A stretch of DNA of 8,076 nt from positions 1 to 8,076 of the forward strand of contig WGEM01000508.1 of assembly GCA_015492755.1 (NCBI GenBank). The letters are read 5' to 3'. Positions 1-5,968 of this stretch are shown here, one piece after another. The notes beneath the pieces are model-generated. The model ran no database searches and was not told the DNA's origin. It was given only the letters and a program-made list of their open reading frames with translations. Within the stretch, counting starts at the first letter, position 1. Each line of letters begins with the position of its first letter. The translations under genes and the position numbers were made by a program. The stretch comes from Gemmatimonadota bacterium. Its GTDB lineage: Bacteria; Gemmatimonadota; Gemmatimonadetes; Longimicrobiales; Gaopeijiaceae.

Positions 1-696
1 ACCTGGATGCAGGTGGAGCGCTACCTGGAGACGGACGACCGCTGCGTCGTCCCGCTGGGAAGTGTGGAGCAGCACGGCTACCTGAGCCTGGCGGTGGACG
101 CCATCCTGGCGGAGCGGGTGGCGGTGGAGGCGGCGGAGCCGCTGGGCGTGCCGGTCTTTCCCGCCGTCCCCTACGGGCGCACACCGTACTTCATGGCCTA
201 TCCCGGCACGGTGACGCTGGAGCGCGAGACGTACCAGCGGGTGGTGCGCGACGTGCTGGAGAGCGTGGCGGCCCACGGCTTTCGCCGCATCGTCATCGTG
301 AACGGGCACGGCGGCAACCGCGAGGCCCGCCCGGCGGCGGAGGCGTGGGCGGCGTCCAGGGCCACCGGGCCCGCAGGCCCCCTCCAGCTCCGCTGGCACG
401 ACTGGTGGTGCGCACCCGCCACGCTGGCGGCGGTGCGCGCCATCGATCCCGACGCCTCCCACGCCTCCTGGATGGAGGGCTTCGCCTGGACGCGGGTGGA
501 AGGCGTTGAGACGCCTGCCGGCCACAAGGCTCCGGTGGACCTCTCGGACCGGGAGCGCCTCACGCCCCGGGAGATGCGCGCCCGCCTGGGCGACGGCGTC
601 TTCGGCGGAGATTACACGCGCCCTGAGGAGGACCTGGAGCGGGTGTGGCGCACGGCGGTGAGCGAGACCCGCCGCGTCATCGCCGAGGGGTGGTGA
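1..696 (+). CDS. Creatininase-family amidohydrolase, 5' end outside window
   Basis: Predicted cytosolic metal-dependent amidohydrolase of the creatininase/MftE/FAPy-deformylase superfamily; the substrate is not predictable. Numbering from the ATG at 7, the metal-site segment GSVEQHG gives E21 and H23, followed by D31. NGHGGN lies at 99-104, and H152 with E157 sits where the family usually has HAGE.ETS. The frame is open to the left edge, and the residues before the ATG (T-W) fit the family's usual N-terminal Trp, so the true start is probably upstream and the gene is 5'-partial here. The C-terminus, with the GGDYTRP segment, looks complete. The family's EQHGPHLPL.TD is replaced by EQHGYLSLAVD, one residue shorter between His and Asp, which suggests a distinct subfamily. 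It converges with the small membrane protein gene (18 nt between stops). Family call is secure; function is open. Confidence 0.88.
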   Translation, partial: TWMQVERYLETDDRCVVPLGSVEQHGYLSLAVDAILAERVAVEAAEPLGVPVFPAVPYGRTPYFMAYPGTVTLERETYQRVVRDVLESVAAHGFRRIVIVNGHGGNREARPAAEAWAASRATGPAGPLQLRWHDWWCAPATLAAVRAIDPDASHASWMEGFAWTRVEGVETPAGHKAPVDLSDRERLTPREMRARLGDGVFGGDYTRPEEDLERVWRTAVSETRRVIAEGW

Positions 697-756
697 ACGC
701 CGGGAGCGCACCCCTCACGCGTCGGGGTCCGACGCTCCGCCCTCGTCCCGGCGTTC
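695..756. repeat. Nested inverted repeats at a convergent gene junction
   Basis: An outer perfect 10-bp inverted repeat (GAACGCCGGG at 695-704 with CCCGGCGTTC at 747-756) encloses a perfect 7-bp hairpin with a 3-nt loop (GCGTCGG at 719-725 with CCGACGC at 729-735). The structure spans the stop codons of two converging genes, so it may act as a bidirectional terminator or mRNA 3'-end stabiliser. There is no U-tract on either strand, so a classical intrinsic terminator is not supported. In GC-rich DNA short stems arise easily, but a 10-bp perfect arm is less expected. Confidence 0.4.
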
Positions 757-978
757 CCGGAGGCGGAGGACGAGGAGAACGACGTTCGCCCCGAGGGCCA
801 GAACTCCCCCGACGAGCACGGGGATCAGAAGCACCGCCAGGACCAGTCCGAGCGTCGTCTTCCAGAGGGGCAGATCCCGCACCACGGGCCACGCCACAAC
901 GCCCATCACCACCGCCAGCACCGCCAGGATCGCCAGCGTCCAGCGACGGTCACGTGCGTTCTCTCTGAAGCCCACCAC
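715..978 (-). CDS. Small two-helix membrane protein, unknown function
   Basis: An 87-residue protein with two strongly hydrophobic stretches, about residues 12-33 and 42-73. The second is long enough to be a tilted helix or helix plus extension. An Arg-rich segment (RLRERR) follows the second helix and the tail is acidic. I do not recognise a family. Start: two consecutive GTG codons (978 and 975) lie just after a near-perfect Shine-Dalgarno, AGGAGGT at 990-984, so translation is well supported; the second GTG has the more usual 8-nt spacing. It lies 33 nt downstream of the Lrp/AsnC regulator on the same strand and is probably co-transcribed with it. A link to the regulator's function, for example as a membrane accessory, is only a guess. 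Confidence 0.72.
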   Translation of the reverse strand: MVGFRENARDRRWTLAILAVLAVVMGVVAWPVVRDLPLWKTTLGLVLAVLLIPVLVGGVLALGANVVLLVLRLRERRDEGGASDPDA

Positions 979-983
979 GGCGC

Positions 984-990
984 ACCTCCT
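984..990 (-). promoter_or_regulatory. Strong Shine-Dalgarno for the small membrane protein
   Basis: On the minus strand the bases read AGGAGGT, 5 nt before GTG at 978 and 8 nt before GTG at 975. It supports a non-ATG start for the 87-residue membrane protein and shows that this short ORF is likely translated. Confidence 0.7.
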
Positions 991-1011
991 CGGTTCAGGG
1001 GGTCGAGTGCC

Positions 1012-1503
1012 TCAGTCCTCCTCCGTCAGGTCCGGCCACACCTCCTTCTTCATGGCCCGGTAGATGAGCGACGTCTCCACCCGCGAGACGTCGGGGAGGC
1101 TGGTGATGGCGTCCAGCGTGAAGTCCCGCAGGTGGTCCATGTCCTGCGCCACCACGTGCACCAGGTAGTCGGTGCGGCCGGTGAGGTGGTAGAGCGCCAT
1201 CACCTGGGGAAGCTCCAGCGCCGTCTTCTCGAAGCGCATCACCGTGCTCCGCGTGTGCCGCCTGAGCTGCACGGAGACCAGCGCCTGCACGCCGATGCCG
1301 AAGGCCGCCGGGTCCACGTCGGCGTGGGCGCCGCGCAGGAGTCCCCGCTCCCGGAGCCTGCGCACCCGCTCCAGGCACGCCGACTGGCTGAGCCCCACGC
1401 GCTCCGCCAGCTCCTTGTTGGTGATGCGGGCGTCTTCGGCCAGGAGCGCCAGAATCCGCCTGTCGATTCGGTCAATCGTCGCCGTTACGTGATCCGGCCG
1501 CAT
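1012..1503 (-). CDS. Lrp/AsnC-family transcriptional regulator
   Basis: A 163-residue DNA-binding regulator of the leucine-responsive family. Residues 10-58 form the N-terminal winged helix-turn-helix (start IDRIDRRILALL, recognition region around GLSQSACLERVRRL). Residues about 75-155 form the RAM/AsnC ligand-binding domain, with the signature GRTDYLVHV at 109-117 that normally contributes to effector binding and oligomer assembly. The length is typical of the family. The start is placed at ATG 1503, matching the usual N-terminus; the frame stays open to 1560, but that extension reads into the AT-rich promoter and is unlike the family. No clear Shine-Dalgarno is visible, so a leaderless or short-leader mRNA is possible. 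The gene diverges from a Cys/Met-metabolism PLP enzyme, which it probably regulates together with itself. The effector is likely an amino acid, but which one cannot be read from sequence. Confidence 0.93.
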   Translation of the reverse strand: MRPDHVTATIDRIDRRILALLAEDARITNKELAERVGLSQSACLERVRRLRERGLLRGAHADVDPAAFGIGVQALVSVQLRRHTRSTVMRFEKTALELPQVMALYHLTGRTDYLVHVVAQDMDHLRDFTLDAITSLPDVSRVETSLIYRAMKKEVWPDLTEED

Positions 1504-1592
1504 AATCTTCGGCAAAGTTGAGCGTGTGTTGCATTTCCGTCGATCTTTACTCCACAACACACAATATCATAGATCCATCGCCGGAGGCCACC
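1504..1592. promoter_or_regulatory. Divergent promoter/operator region between regulator and PLP enzyme
   Basis: This 89-nt spacer is clearly AT-richer than the flanking genes. It holds a perfect 8-bp inverted repeat, GTGTGTTG at 1524-1531 and CAACACAC at 1555-1562, with arm centres 31 nt apart, close to three helical turns. TATCAT at 1565-1570 matches five of six bases of a sigma-70 -10 box for rightward transcription; no convincing -35 at the right distance was found. The placement fits Lrp-type binding at spaced half-sites, controlling both divergent genes. The promoter element is tentative; the repeat is directly visible. Confidence 0.5.
1583..1587 (+). promoter_or_regulatory. Ribosome binding site for the PLP enzyme
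   Basis: GGAGG lies 5 nt before the ATG at 1593. It decides the start over the upstream in-frame TTG at 1518, which lies inside the promoter region and has no Shine-Dalgarno. Confidence 0.65.
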
Positions 1593-2924
1593 ATGCGCTT
1601 CGAGACCATGGCCGTACACGCCGGACGGGGCCGCGTCCGGGAGGGCGGCACGGACCCGCAAACGACGGGGGAGAAGGGCCATCCCCACGTGCCCCTCATC
1701 GACCTCTCCACCACGTACGGCTTCGACACCGCCGCCGCGGTGGCGGAGTCCATGGACCGTCTGGTGGCGGGTGAGGCGGGCGCCCCGAACCCCATCTACT
1801 CGCGGCTGCAGAATCCCACGGTGGAGGGCTTCGAGCGGGCGCTGGCGGCGCTGGAGGGCGCCGAGGCGGCGGTGGCCTTCGGGAGCGGGATGGCGGCCAT
1901 CACCGCCGTCCTCATGGCGGTGGGCTCCGACGAGGCGCCGGAAGGCTGGGCGCGCGGGCGTCACGTGGTGGCCATCCGGCCCATCTACGGCGGCACCGAC
2001 CACCTGCTGAGCTCGGGGATGCTGGGCCACGAGGTGACGTGGGCCCGCCCCGACGAGGTGGGGGGAGCCATCCGCGAGGACACCGCGCTGGTGATCCTGG
2101 AGACGCCCGCCAACCCCACGCTGGACATGGTGGACATCGCCGGCGTGGTGGCGCAGGTGCGCGCCCGCGAGGCGGCCTACGGGCACCGCATCGCGGTGGC
2201 GGTGGACAACACCTTCGCCACGCCCGTGCTCCAGCGGCCCCTGGAGCTGGGTGCCGACATCGTCATCCACTCCGCCACCAAGTTCCTGGGCGGACACGGC
2301 GACGTCATGGGTGGCGTGGTGGCCACCTCGGAGGCGTGGGCGCGTCCGGTGCGCCGGGTGCGCACCGCCACCGGCGGGGTGCTGCACCCGCTGGCGGCGT
2401 ACATGCTGCACCGCGGGCTGCAGACGCTGCCCATCCGCGTGGAGGCGCAGCAGAAGGTGGCCGAGGAGCTGGTGCGGCGGCTGGCGGCGCACCCCGACGT
2501 CCTGGAGGTGCACTACCCCGGCCACTCCGGCGATCCCACCGAACTCCGCCTCCTGGAGACGCAGCAGAAGGGTCCCGGCTCCATGCTGGCCTTCCGCATC
2601 CGCGGCGGCGCCGAGGCGGCCCGGGTCTTCATGGAGTCGCTCCGCCTCATCACGCGGGCGGTCTCGCTGGGCTCGGTGGACACCCTCATCCAGGCGCCGG
2701 CGCTCCTGACGCACCGGGTGGTGGACGAGGACGCCCGGCACGAGGCGGGCATCCCCGACGACCTGCTCCGCGTCTCGGTGGGCCTCGAGTCCCCCGACGA
2801 CCTCTGGGCCGACATGGAGCAGGCGCTGGAGATGGCCCGGCGCGCGGTGGCGCCGGGGCGCGAGGAGGCGGCCTCCGGCGCGGCGGCGGCGGGAGACGTG
2901 GAGGAGGCGGCGCTCACCGTCTGA
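1593..2924 (+). CDS. Cys/Met-metabolism PLP-dependent enzyme (gamma-lyase/gamma-synthase type)
   Basis: A 443-residue fold-type I PLP enzyme of the trans-sulfuration (gamma) family: methionine gamma-lyase, cystathionine gamma-lyase or gamma-synthase, or O-acylhomoserine sulfhydrylase. The Schiff-base lysine is K230 in SATKFLGGHGD; D205 in VDNTF should contact the pyridine nitrogen. Y69 and R71 in the YSRLQNPT segment are the neighbour-subunit phosphate/active-site residues, and Y132 in IYGGTDHLL is the stacking tyrosine. The C-terminal AVSLG...TLIQ.P...TH region is typical of the family's substrate carboxylate site. The position of methionine gamma-lyase's reactive Cys is Gly134 here, so strict methionine gamma-lyase activity is not assured. 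An Ala/Glu-rich tail of about 25 residues extends past the usual C-terminus, and a short insertion (GSDEAPEGWARG) precedes the IYGG motif. It diverges from an Lrp/AsnC regulator, which suggests amino-acid-responsive control. Family is certain; exact reaction is not. Confidence 0.93.
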   Translation: MRFETMAVHAGRGRVREGGTDPQTTGEKGHPHVPLIDLSTTYGFDTAAAVAESMDRLVAGEAGAPNPIYSRLQNPTVEGFERALAALEGAEAAVAFGSGMAAITAVLMAVGSDEAPEGWARGRHVVAIRPIYGGTDHLLSSGMLGHEVTWARPDEVGGAIREDTALVILETPANPTLDMVDIAGVVAQVRAREAAYGHRIAVAVDNTFATPVLQRPLELGADIVIHSATKFLGGHGDVMGGVVATSEAWARPVRRVRTATGGVLHPLAAYMLHRGLQTLPIRVEAQQKVAEELVRRLAAHPDVLEVHYPGHSGDPTELRLLETQQKGPGSMLAFRIRGGAEAARVFMESLRLITRAVSLGSVDTLIQAPALLTHRVVDEDARHEAGIPDDLLRVSVGLESPDDLWADMEQALEMARRAVAPGREEAASGAAAAGDVEEAALTV

Positions 2925-2957
2925 AGCACCGGCCGCCCCGGCTCCGTAGGGCGATGC

Positions 2958-3167
2958 GTGGAGGAGTGTGCGCGCTCGGGGCTGCCGCCGGAGGAGTTCC
3001 GCCACCTGCGCGACGCGCTGGAGAGGCTGCACCAGCGGATAGAGCTCCTAGAGGAACGTCAGGAGTTCACGGAGCGGCTTCTGGACCGCGGAGGAACCCG
3101 CCGGACGGAGACGCCGCTGGGCGGAGGGCCGGCGCTGGGGAGCGGGCCGGCAGGCCCGGAGGCCTGA
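2958..3167 (+). CDS. Small predicted coiled-coil protein, unknown
   Basis: A 69-residue ORF with a GTG start, 33 nt after the PLP enzyme's stop. Residues about 10-45 are charged and leucine-rich with heptad-like spacing (LRDALERLHQRIELLEERQ), predicting one amphipathic helix or coiled coil; the remaining third is Gly/Pro-rich and probably disordered. There is no signal peptide or membrane helix. Codons in the helical part prefer G/C at third positions, as in neighbouring genes. A Shine-Dalgarno is weak (AGGGC at 2948-2952). The ORF is in the same reading frame as the PLP enzyme, separated by its single TGA and an open stretch of 11 codons. I do not recognise a family. It may be co-transcribed with the enzyme; it could also be a chance ORF. 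Confidence 0.5.
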   Translation: MEECARSGLPPEEFRHLRDALERLHQRIELLEERQEFTERLLDRGGTRRTETPLGGGPALGSGPAGPEA

Positions 3168-3202
3168 GGCCGGGGCGCGCGCGTGATCTCGGGCACGCTT
3201 CG

Positions 3203-4312
3203 CTAACGCCTCAGCCGGTACCGGACCACCGTTTCGACGCCCAGCGTGTCCGTGGCCACGCCCAGGAGATGATCCCGGCCGATATCGAACGGACGGAATC
3301 CATCGGGGAGCATGACGGAGACCACCTCACCCGTCGGCTGGAGCGCGACCCAGGGCTGATGCAGCTCGGGCAGCCCGGTGGCGCGGTAGGGGGCCACCCA
3401 GACGACGCCCAGGCGATCGACCTGTATGGGTCCATGTGCCGGCAACGAGTCCGGTAGCTGGAGCTCGGCGAGTGCTCGCCTCGCCGCAGGCCGGCGCTCC
3501 TCCGGCACCAGGACCGCGAGTGCTTCCCTGTACTCCCGTTTCTCCCGCTCCGTGAAGGCCGCGCGTGCGGCAGGCCACGCCAGACGGTGGCTGGTTCCGT
3601 CCGCCCGGATCACCCGGACCGCGGCGGAATCCGCCGTGCCGACGTAGATGCTGCCGTTGCCGATCTGCACGGTGGTCGCCTTCCCGAGGCGCCGCGGCCC
3701 GTCCCCCACACTGCCGGGATACCGGTAGCGCTCGGTGCCTGGAACGGTGGCCAGTACCTTGACCAGCCGTCCCTTCCAGTCCACCAGCCCGATCTGGACG
3801 GACGGGCGGTACGGGCCCACATCCCGCGCACCGATGGCGGGCCAACCCACCACCACCAGCGGACTCTCCCGCCGCACCGGATCGCACGCCACCGCGTAAG
3901 CAGGTCGGCCCCGGCTCGTGCCAGGCACGGTGAAGCCGTCCAGCAGCTCCCCCGCGATACTCCACACCGTGATGCGATCCCGGGAAACGTCGTATGCGAC
4001 GAGCCGGTCACCGCTGCACGCACTGAGCCAGCGAAGGCTCCGAAATTCCCGGGGGCCGTCGCCGACACCGCCGAATGTGCGCACCAACCTGCCCGCCTCG
4101 GTAAAGAGTCGGATGGTCTGAGATGCGTCGCTCACCGCAACGAGTCCGTCGCCCGCCGCCACGACTCCGTTGATCTCGTGAAAGACGTGCTCCGCGCCGG
4201 CGTCACCGGCCCCGAGCACCAGATCCGGGGAGGACGACACGCTCCACTGCGTCTGCGCCTCCGCCGCCGGCGGGGCGAGGGTCAGGGCGAGGAGGGCATA
4301 CCGCGTCCACAT
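3203..4312 (-). CDS. Exported six-bladed beta-propeller protein
   Basis: A 369-residue predicted secreted or periplasmic protein. The N-terminus from the ATG at 4312 is a Sec signal peptide: R4, a hydrophobic core YALLALTLAPPAA, and likely cleavage after AEA at about residue 19. The mature part shows propeller blade repeats; the clearest, at 66-90 (IRLFTEAGRLVRTFGGVGDG...), matches the NHL/BF3164-type 'G..vr.fG..G.GP.EF' pattern, with further blades at about 113-130, 171-190, 214-236 and 297-334. A helical insert at about 252-290 interrupts the blades, as is common in this family. Cys99 and Cys143 could form a disulfide. The frame is open further upstream to 4504, but that overlaps the ATPase gene and hides the signal peptide, so ATG 4312 was chosen although no good Shine-Dalgarno precedes it. 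It follows the AAA+ ATPase gene by 53 nt on the same strand. Ligand and role are unknown. Confidence 0.82.
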   Translation of the reverse strand: MWTRYALLALTLAPPAAEAQTQWSVSSSPDLVLGAGDAGAEHVFHEINGVVAAGDGLVAVSDASQTIRLFTEAGRLVRTFGGVGDGPREFRSLRWLSACSGDRLVAYDVSRDRITVWSIAGELLDGFTVPGTSRGRPAYAVACDPVRRESPLVVVGWPAIGARDVGPYRPSVQIGLVDWKGRLVKVLATVPGTERYRYPGSVGDGPRRLGKATTVQIGNGSIYVGTADSAAVRVIRADGTSHRLAWPAARAAFTEREKREYREALAVLVPEERRPAARRALAELQLPDSLPAHGPIQVDRLGVVWVAPYRATGLPELHQPWVALQPTGEVVSVMLPDGFRPFDIGRDHLLGVATDTLGVETVVRYRLRR

Positions 4313-4365
4313 ACTCGGCCTGGGGGGCAGTGCGACACGGATGGTGCTGATCTCCCTCGTCCTTG

Positions 4366-5832
4366 CTACAGCTGCAGCCCCCCCATGGGGTCGAAGCCGG
4401 GGTGGCCGGGGCCGGCTTTGCGCTGGTGCCGCGCACGGGCGTATCCCGCCTCGCTCCGGCTGATCCTCCGTTGCGCCACCAGCGCCTCCAGCACCAGCTC
4501 GCACGCCGCCGCCCGGTGTCCATCACCCACCGTGCGCGGCGCGAGGCCCACGTCCTCCACCAGCTCCAGGAGCCCGGGCACGGTCTCGAAGCCCTGTACG
4601 CACGCCGCCGCCGACGCGTCCTCGCTCACCTGCAGCGCGCCCCCGGTCTCGAAGTACTCCACGATGTCTTCCACGTCGGCGCCGCCGGCGCGCGCCTCGA
4701 AGGTCTCCGCCGCCGCGGCCTGGATGAGCTCGCGGGCGATGCGGTCGGCGCCGTGGAGCTCGCCCTCGTACTCCAGCTCCATCTTCCCGGTGATGGCGGG
4801 GAGCGCGGCGTAGAGGTCGCCGGGTCGGGGCACCGCCACGTCCTCTCCGTGCACCAGCGCGCGGCGCTCGGCGTTGGAGACGATGGTCTCCATGACGCTG
4901 ATAGGCATCCGCTGGCTCACACCGGAGCGGTGGTCGATGCGCTTGTCGGAGCGCGCCAGGAAGGCGATGCGCTCCACACACTCCTCCACGAAGTCGGGGA
5001 TCTCCACGCACACCCCCTCGCGGGCCACCCACGCCTCCTGCCGGGTGATGGCGATGCCCGTCTCCAGATCCTCGGGATAGTGGGTGCGGATCTCGGCACC
5101 GATGCGGTCCTTGAGCGGCGTGATGATCCTGCCGCGGGCAGTGTAGTCCTCCGGGTTGGCGGTGAAGACCATGAGGACGTCCAGCGCCAGCCGGATGGGG
5201 TAGCCCTTCACCTGCACGTCGCCCTCCTGCAGGATGTTGAAGAGCCCCACCTGGATCTTGCCCGCCAGATCCGGCAGCTCGTTGATGGCGAAGATGCCGC
5301 GGTTGGCGCGGGGGAGGAGCCCGAAGTGGATGGTGAGCTCGTCCGCCAGGATGTGGCCGCCGCGCGCCGCCTTGATGGGGTCCACGTCGCCGATCATGTC
5401 GGCGATGGTGACGTCGGGCGTGGCCAGCTTCTCCACGTAGCGGCGGTCCCGCCCGATCCACTCCACCGGCGCGTCGTCGCCCAGCTCCTCCACCAGTTGC
5501 CGGCCGTACTTCGAGATGGGCGCCAGCGGGTCGTCGTTCACCTCGCTCCCCGCCAGGATGGGGATCTCCTCGTCCAGCAGATCCACGAGCTGGCGCAGGA
5601 TGCGGCTCTTGGCCTGACCCCGGAGCCCCAGGAGGATGAAGTCGTGGCGCGCCAGGATGGCGTTGACGATCTGCGGCACCACCGTGTCCTCATAGCCCTG
5701 GATGCCGGGGAAGAGCTCGGCGCCCTCCCGGAGCTTGCGCACCAGGTTGCGGCGCATCTCCTCCTTCACCGTGCGGGGCTCGTAGCCCGTAGCCCTGAGT
5801 TCGCCGAGGGTGGAGGGTCTGCGGTCCGTCAT
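4366..5832 (-). CDS. MoxR/magnesium-chelatase-I-like AAA+ ATPase
   Basis: A 488-residue AAA+ ATPase of the helix-2-insert clade (BchI/ChlI, MoxR). Walker A is GLRGQAKS at 69-76, with Ala in place of the last Gly of GxxGxGK[S/T]; K75 is present. Walker B is GIFAINELPDL at 179-189, with N184-E185 rather than D-E. The helix-2 insert follows (LQEGDVQVKGYPIRL, 201-215). Sensor 1 is TANPEDY at 224-230, and arginine-finger candidates are R243 and R249 in ITPLKDRIGAEIR. Residues 260-400 should form the lid and a helical domain; the last 50 residues are basic and Gly-rich. It resembles actinobacterial proteins annotated as 'magnesium chelatase' (from memory), which are unlikely to act in chlorophyll synthesis. 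Such ATPases usually remodel targets with a VWA-domain partner, which is not found here. A GGAG at 5841-5838 precedes the ATG. It diverges from the ETF-QO gene with 136 nt between starts. Confidence 0.9.
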   Translation of the reverse strand: MTDRRPSTLGELRATGYEPRTVKEEMRRNLVRKLREGAELFPGIQGYEDTVVPQIVNAILARHDFILLGLRGQAKSRILRQLVDLLDEEIPILAGSEVNDDPLAPISKYGRQLVEELGDDAPVEWIGRDRRYVEKLATPDVTIADMIGDVDPIKAARGGHILADELTIHFGLLPRANRGIFAINELPDLAGKIQVGLFNILQEGDVQVKGYPIRLALDVLMVFTANPEDYTARGRIITPLKDRIGAEIRTHYPEDLETGIAITRQEAWVAREGVCVEIPDFVEECVERIAFLARSDKRIDHRSGVSQRMPISVMETIVSNAERRALVHGEDVAVPRPGDLYAALPAITGKMELEYEGELHGADRIARELIQAAAAETFEARAGGADVEDIVEYFETGGALQVSEDASAAACVQGFETVPGLLELVEDVGLAPRTVGDGHRAAACELVLEALVAQRRISRSEAGYARARHQRKAGPGHPGFDPMGGLQL

Positions 5833-5900
5833 GTCTGCTCCGTCGCGTGGATGCCCGTGCGCACCTGAAGGGTAGAGCCCGGGCGCCGGTCTGGCGATCT

Positions 5901-5918
5901 TACCGGGTCGATTCGGTA
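5901..5918. repeat. Short dyad in the divergent ATPase/ETF-QO promoter region
   Basis: TACCG at 5901-5905 and CGGTA at 5914-5918 form a 5+8+5 dyad about midway in the 136-nt spacer (5833-5968) between the two divergent starts. ATCTTA at 5897-5902, read leftward as TAAGAT, is a weak -10-like element for the ATPase gene. No reliable -35 boxes were found. It could be an operator, but an arm of 5 bp is within chance expectation. Confidence 0.25.
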
Positions 5919-5968
5919 CACGCAGGACCCGCCAGCGGATCCCCCATCACACCAGCCACGGAGCGCAC

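Noticed and set aside
645..968. A 107-codon plus-strand frame over the small membrane protein gene
   Set aside because: Arg/Pro/Gly/Ser-rich composition, no Shine-Dalgarno, and opposite to an ORF with two membrane helices and a strong ribosome site.
1485..3032. A 515-codon minus-strand open frame antisense to the PLP enzyme
   Set aside because: Its product is a His/Arg/Gly-rich, low-complexity sequence with no domain, and the plus strand carries clear family motifs. Long antisense frames are expected in DNA with strong GC bias at third positions.
3155..3198. Short GC stems (CCCGG/CCGGG and GCGTG/CACGC) at the coiled-coil/propeller convergent junction as terminators
   Set aside because: Stems are only 5 bp with loops of 8-10 nt and no U-tract; expected by chance at this GC content.
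2039..3457. A 472-codon plus-strand frame overlapping the PLP enzyme and running into the beta-propeller gene
   Set aside because: Gly/Ala/Arg-rich shadow frame crossing two well-supported genes on opposite strands; no recognisable domain.
3203..4312. Beta-propeller gene as a horizontally acquired segment with lower GC
   Set aside because: Hand counts of single 60-base lines gave about 65-73% GC here versus about 68% in an ETF-QO line and 82% in a PLP-enzyme line, so the difference is not distinctive.
4313..4504. N-terminal extension of the beta-propeller protein
   Set aside because: The frame is open, but the extension is Arg/Pro/Gly/Ala-rich, overlaps the ATPase coding region and would bury an otherwise textbook signal peptide.
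3587..4813. A 408-codon plus-strand frame across the beta-propeller and ATPase gene ends
   Set aside because: Crosses the boundary of two minus-strand genes with good protein evidence; no domain and compositionally shadow-like.
4363..5868. A 501-codon plus-strand frame antisense to the AAA+ ATPase
   Set aside because: It mirrors the ATPase gene almost end to end and encodes a His/Asp/Val/Leu-rich product without motifs; the minus strand has Walker A, Walker B and sensor motifs.
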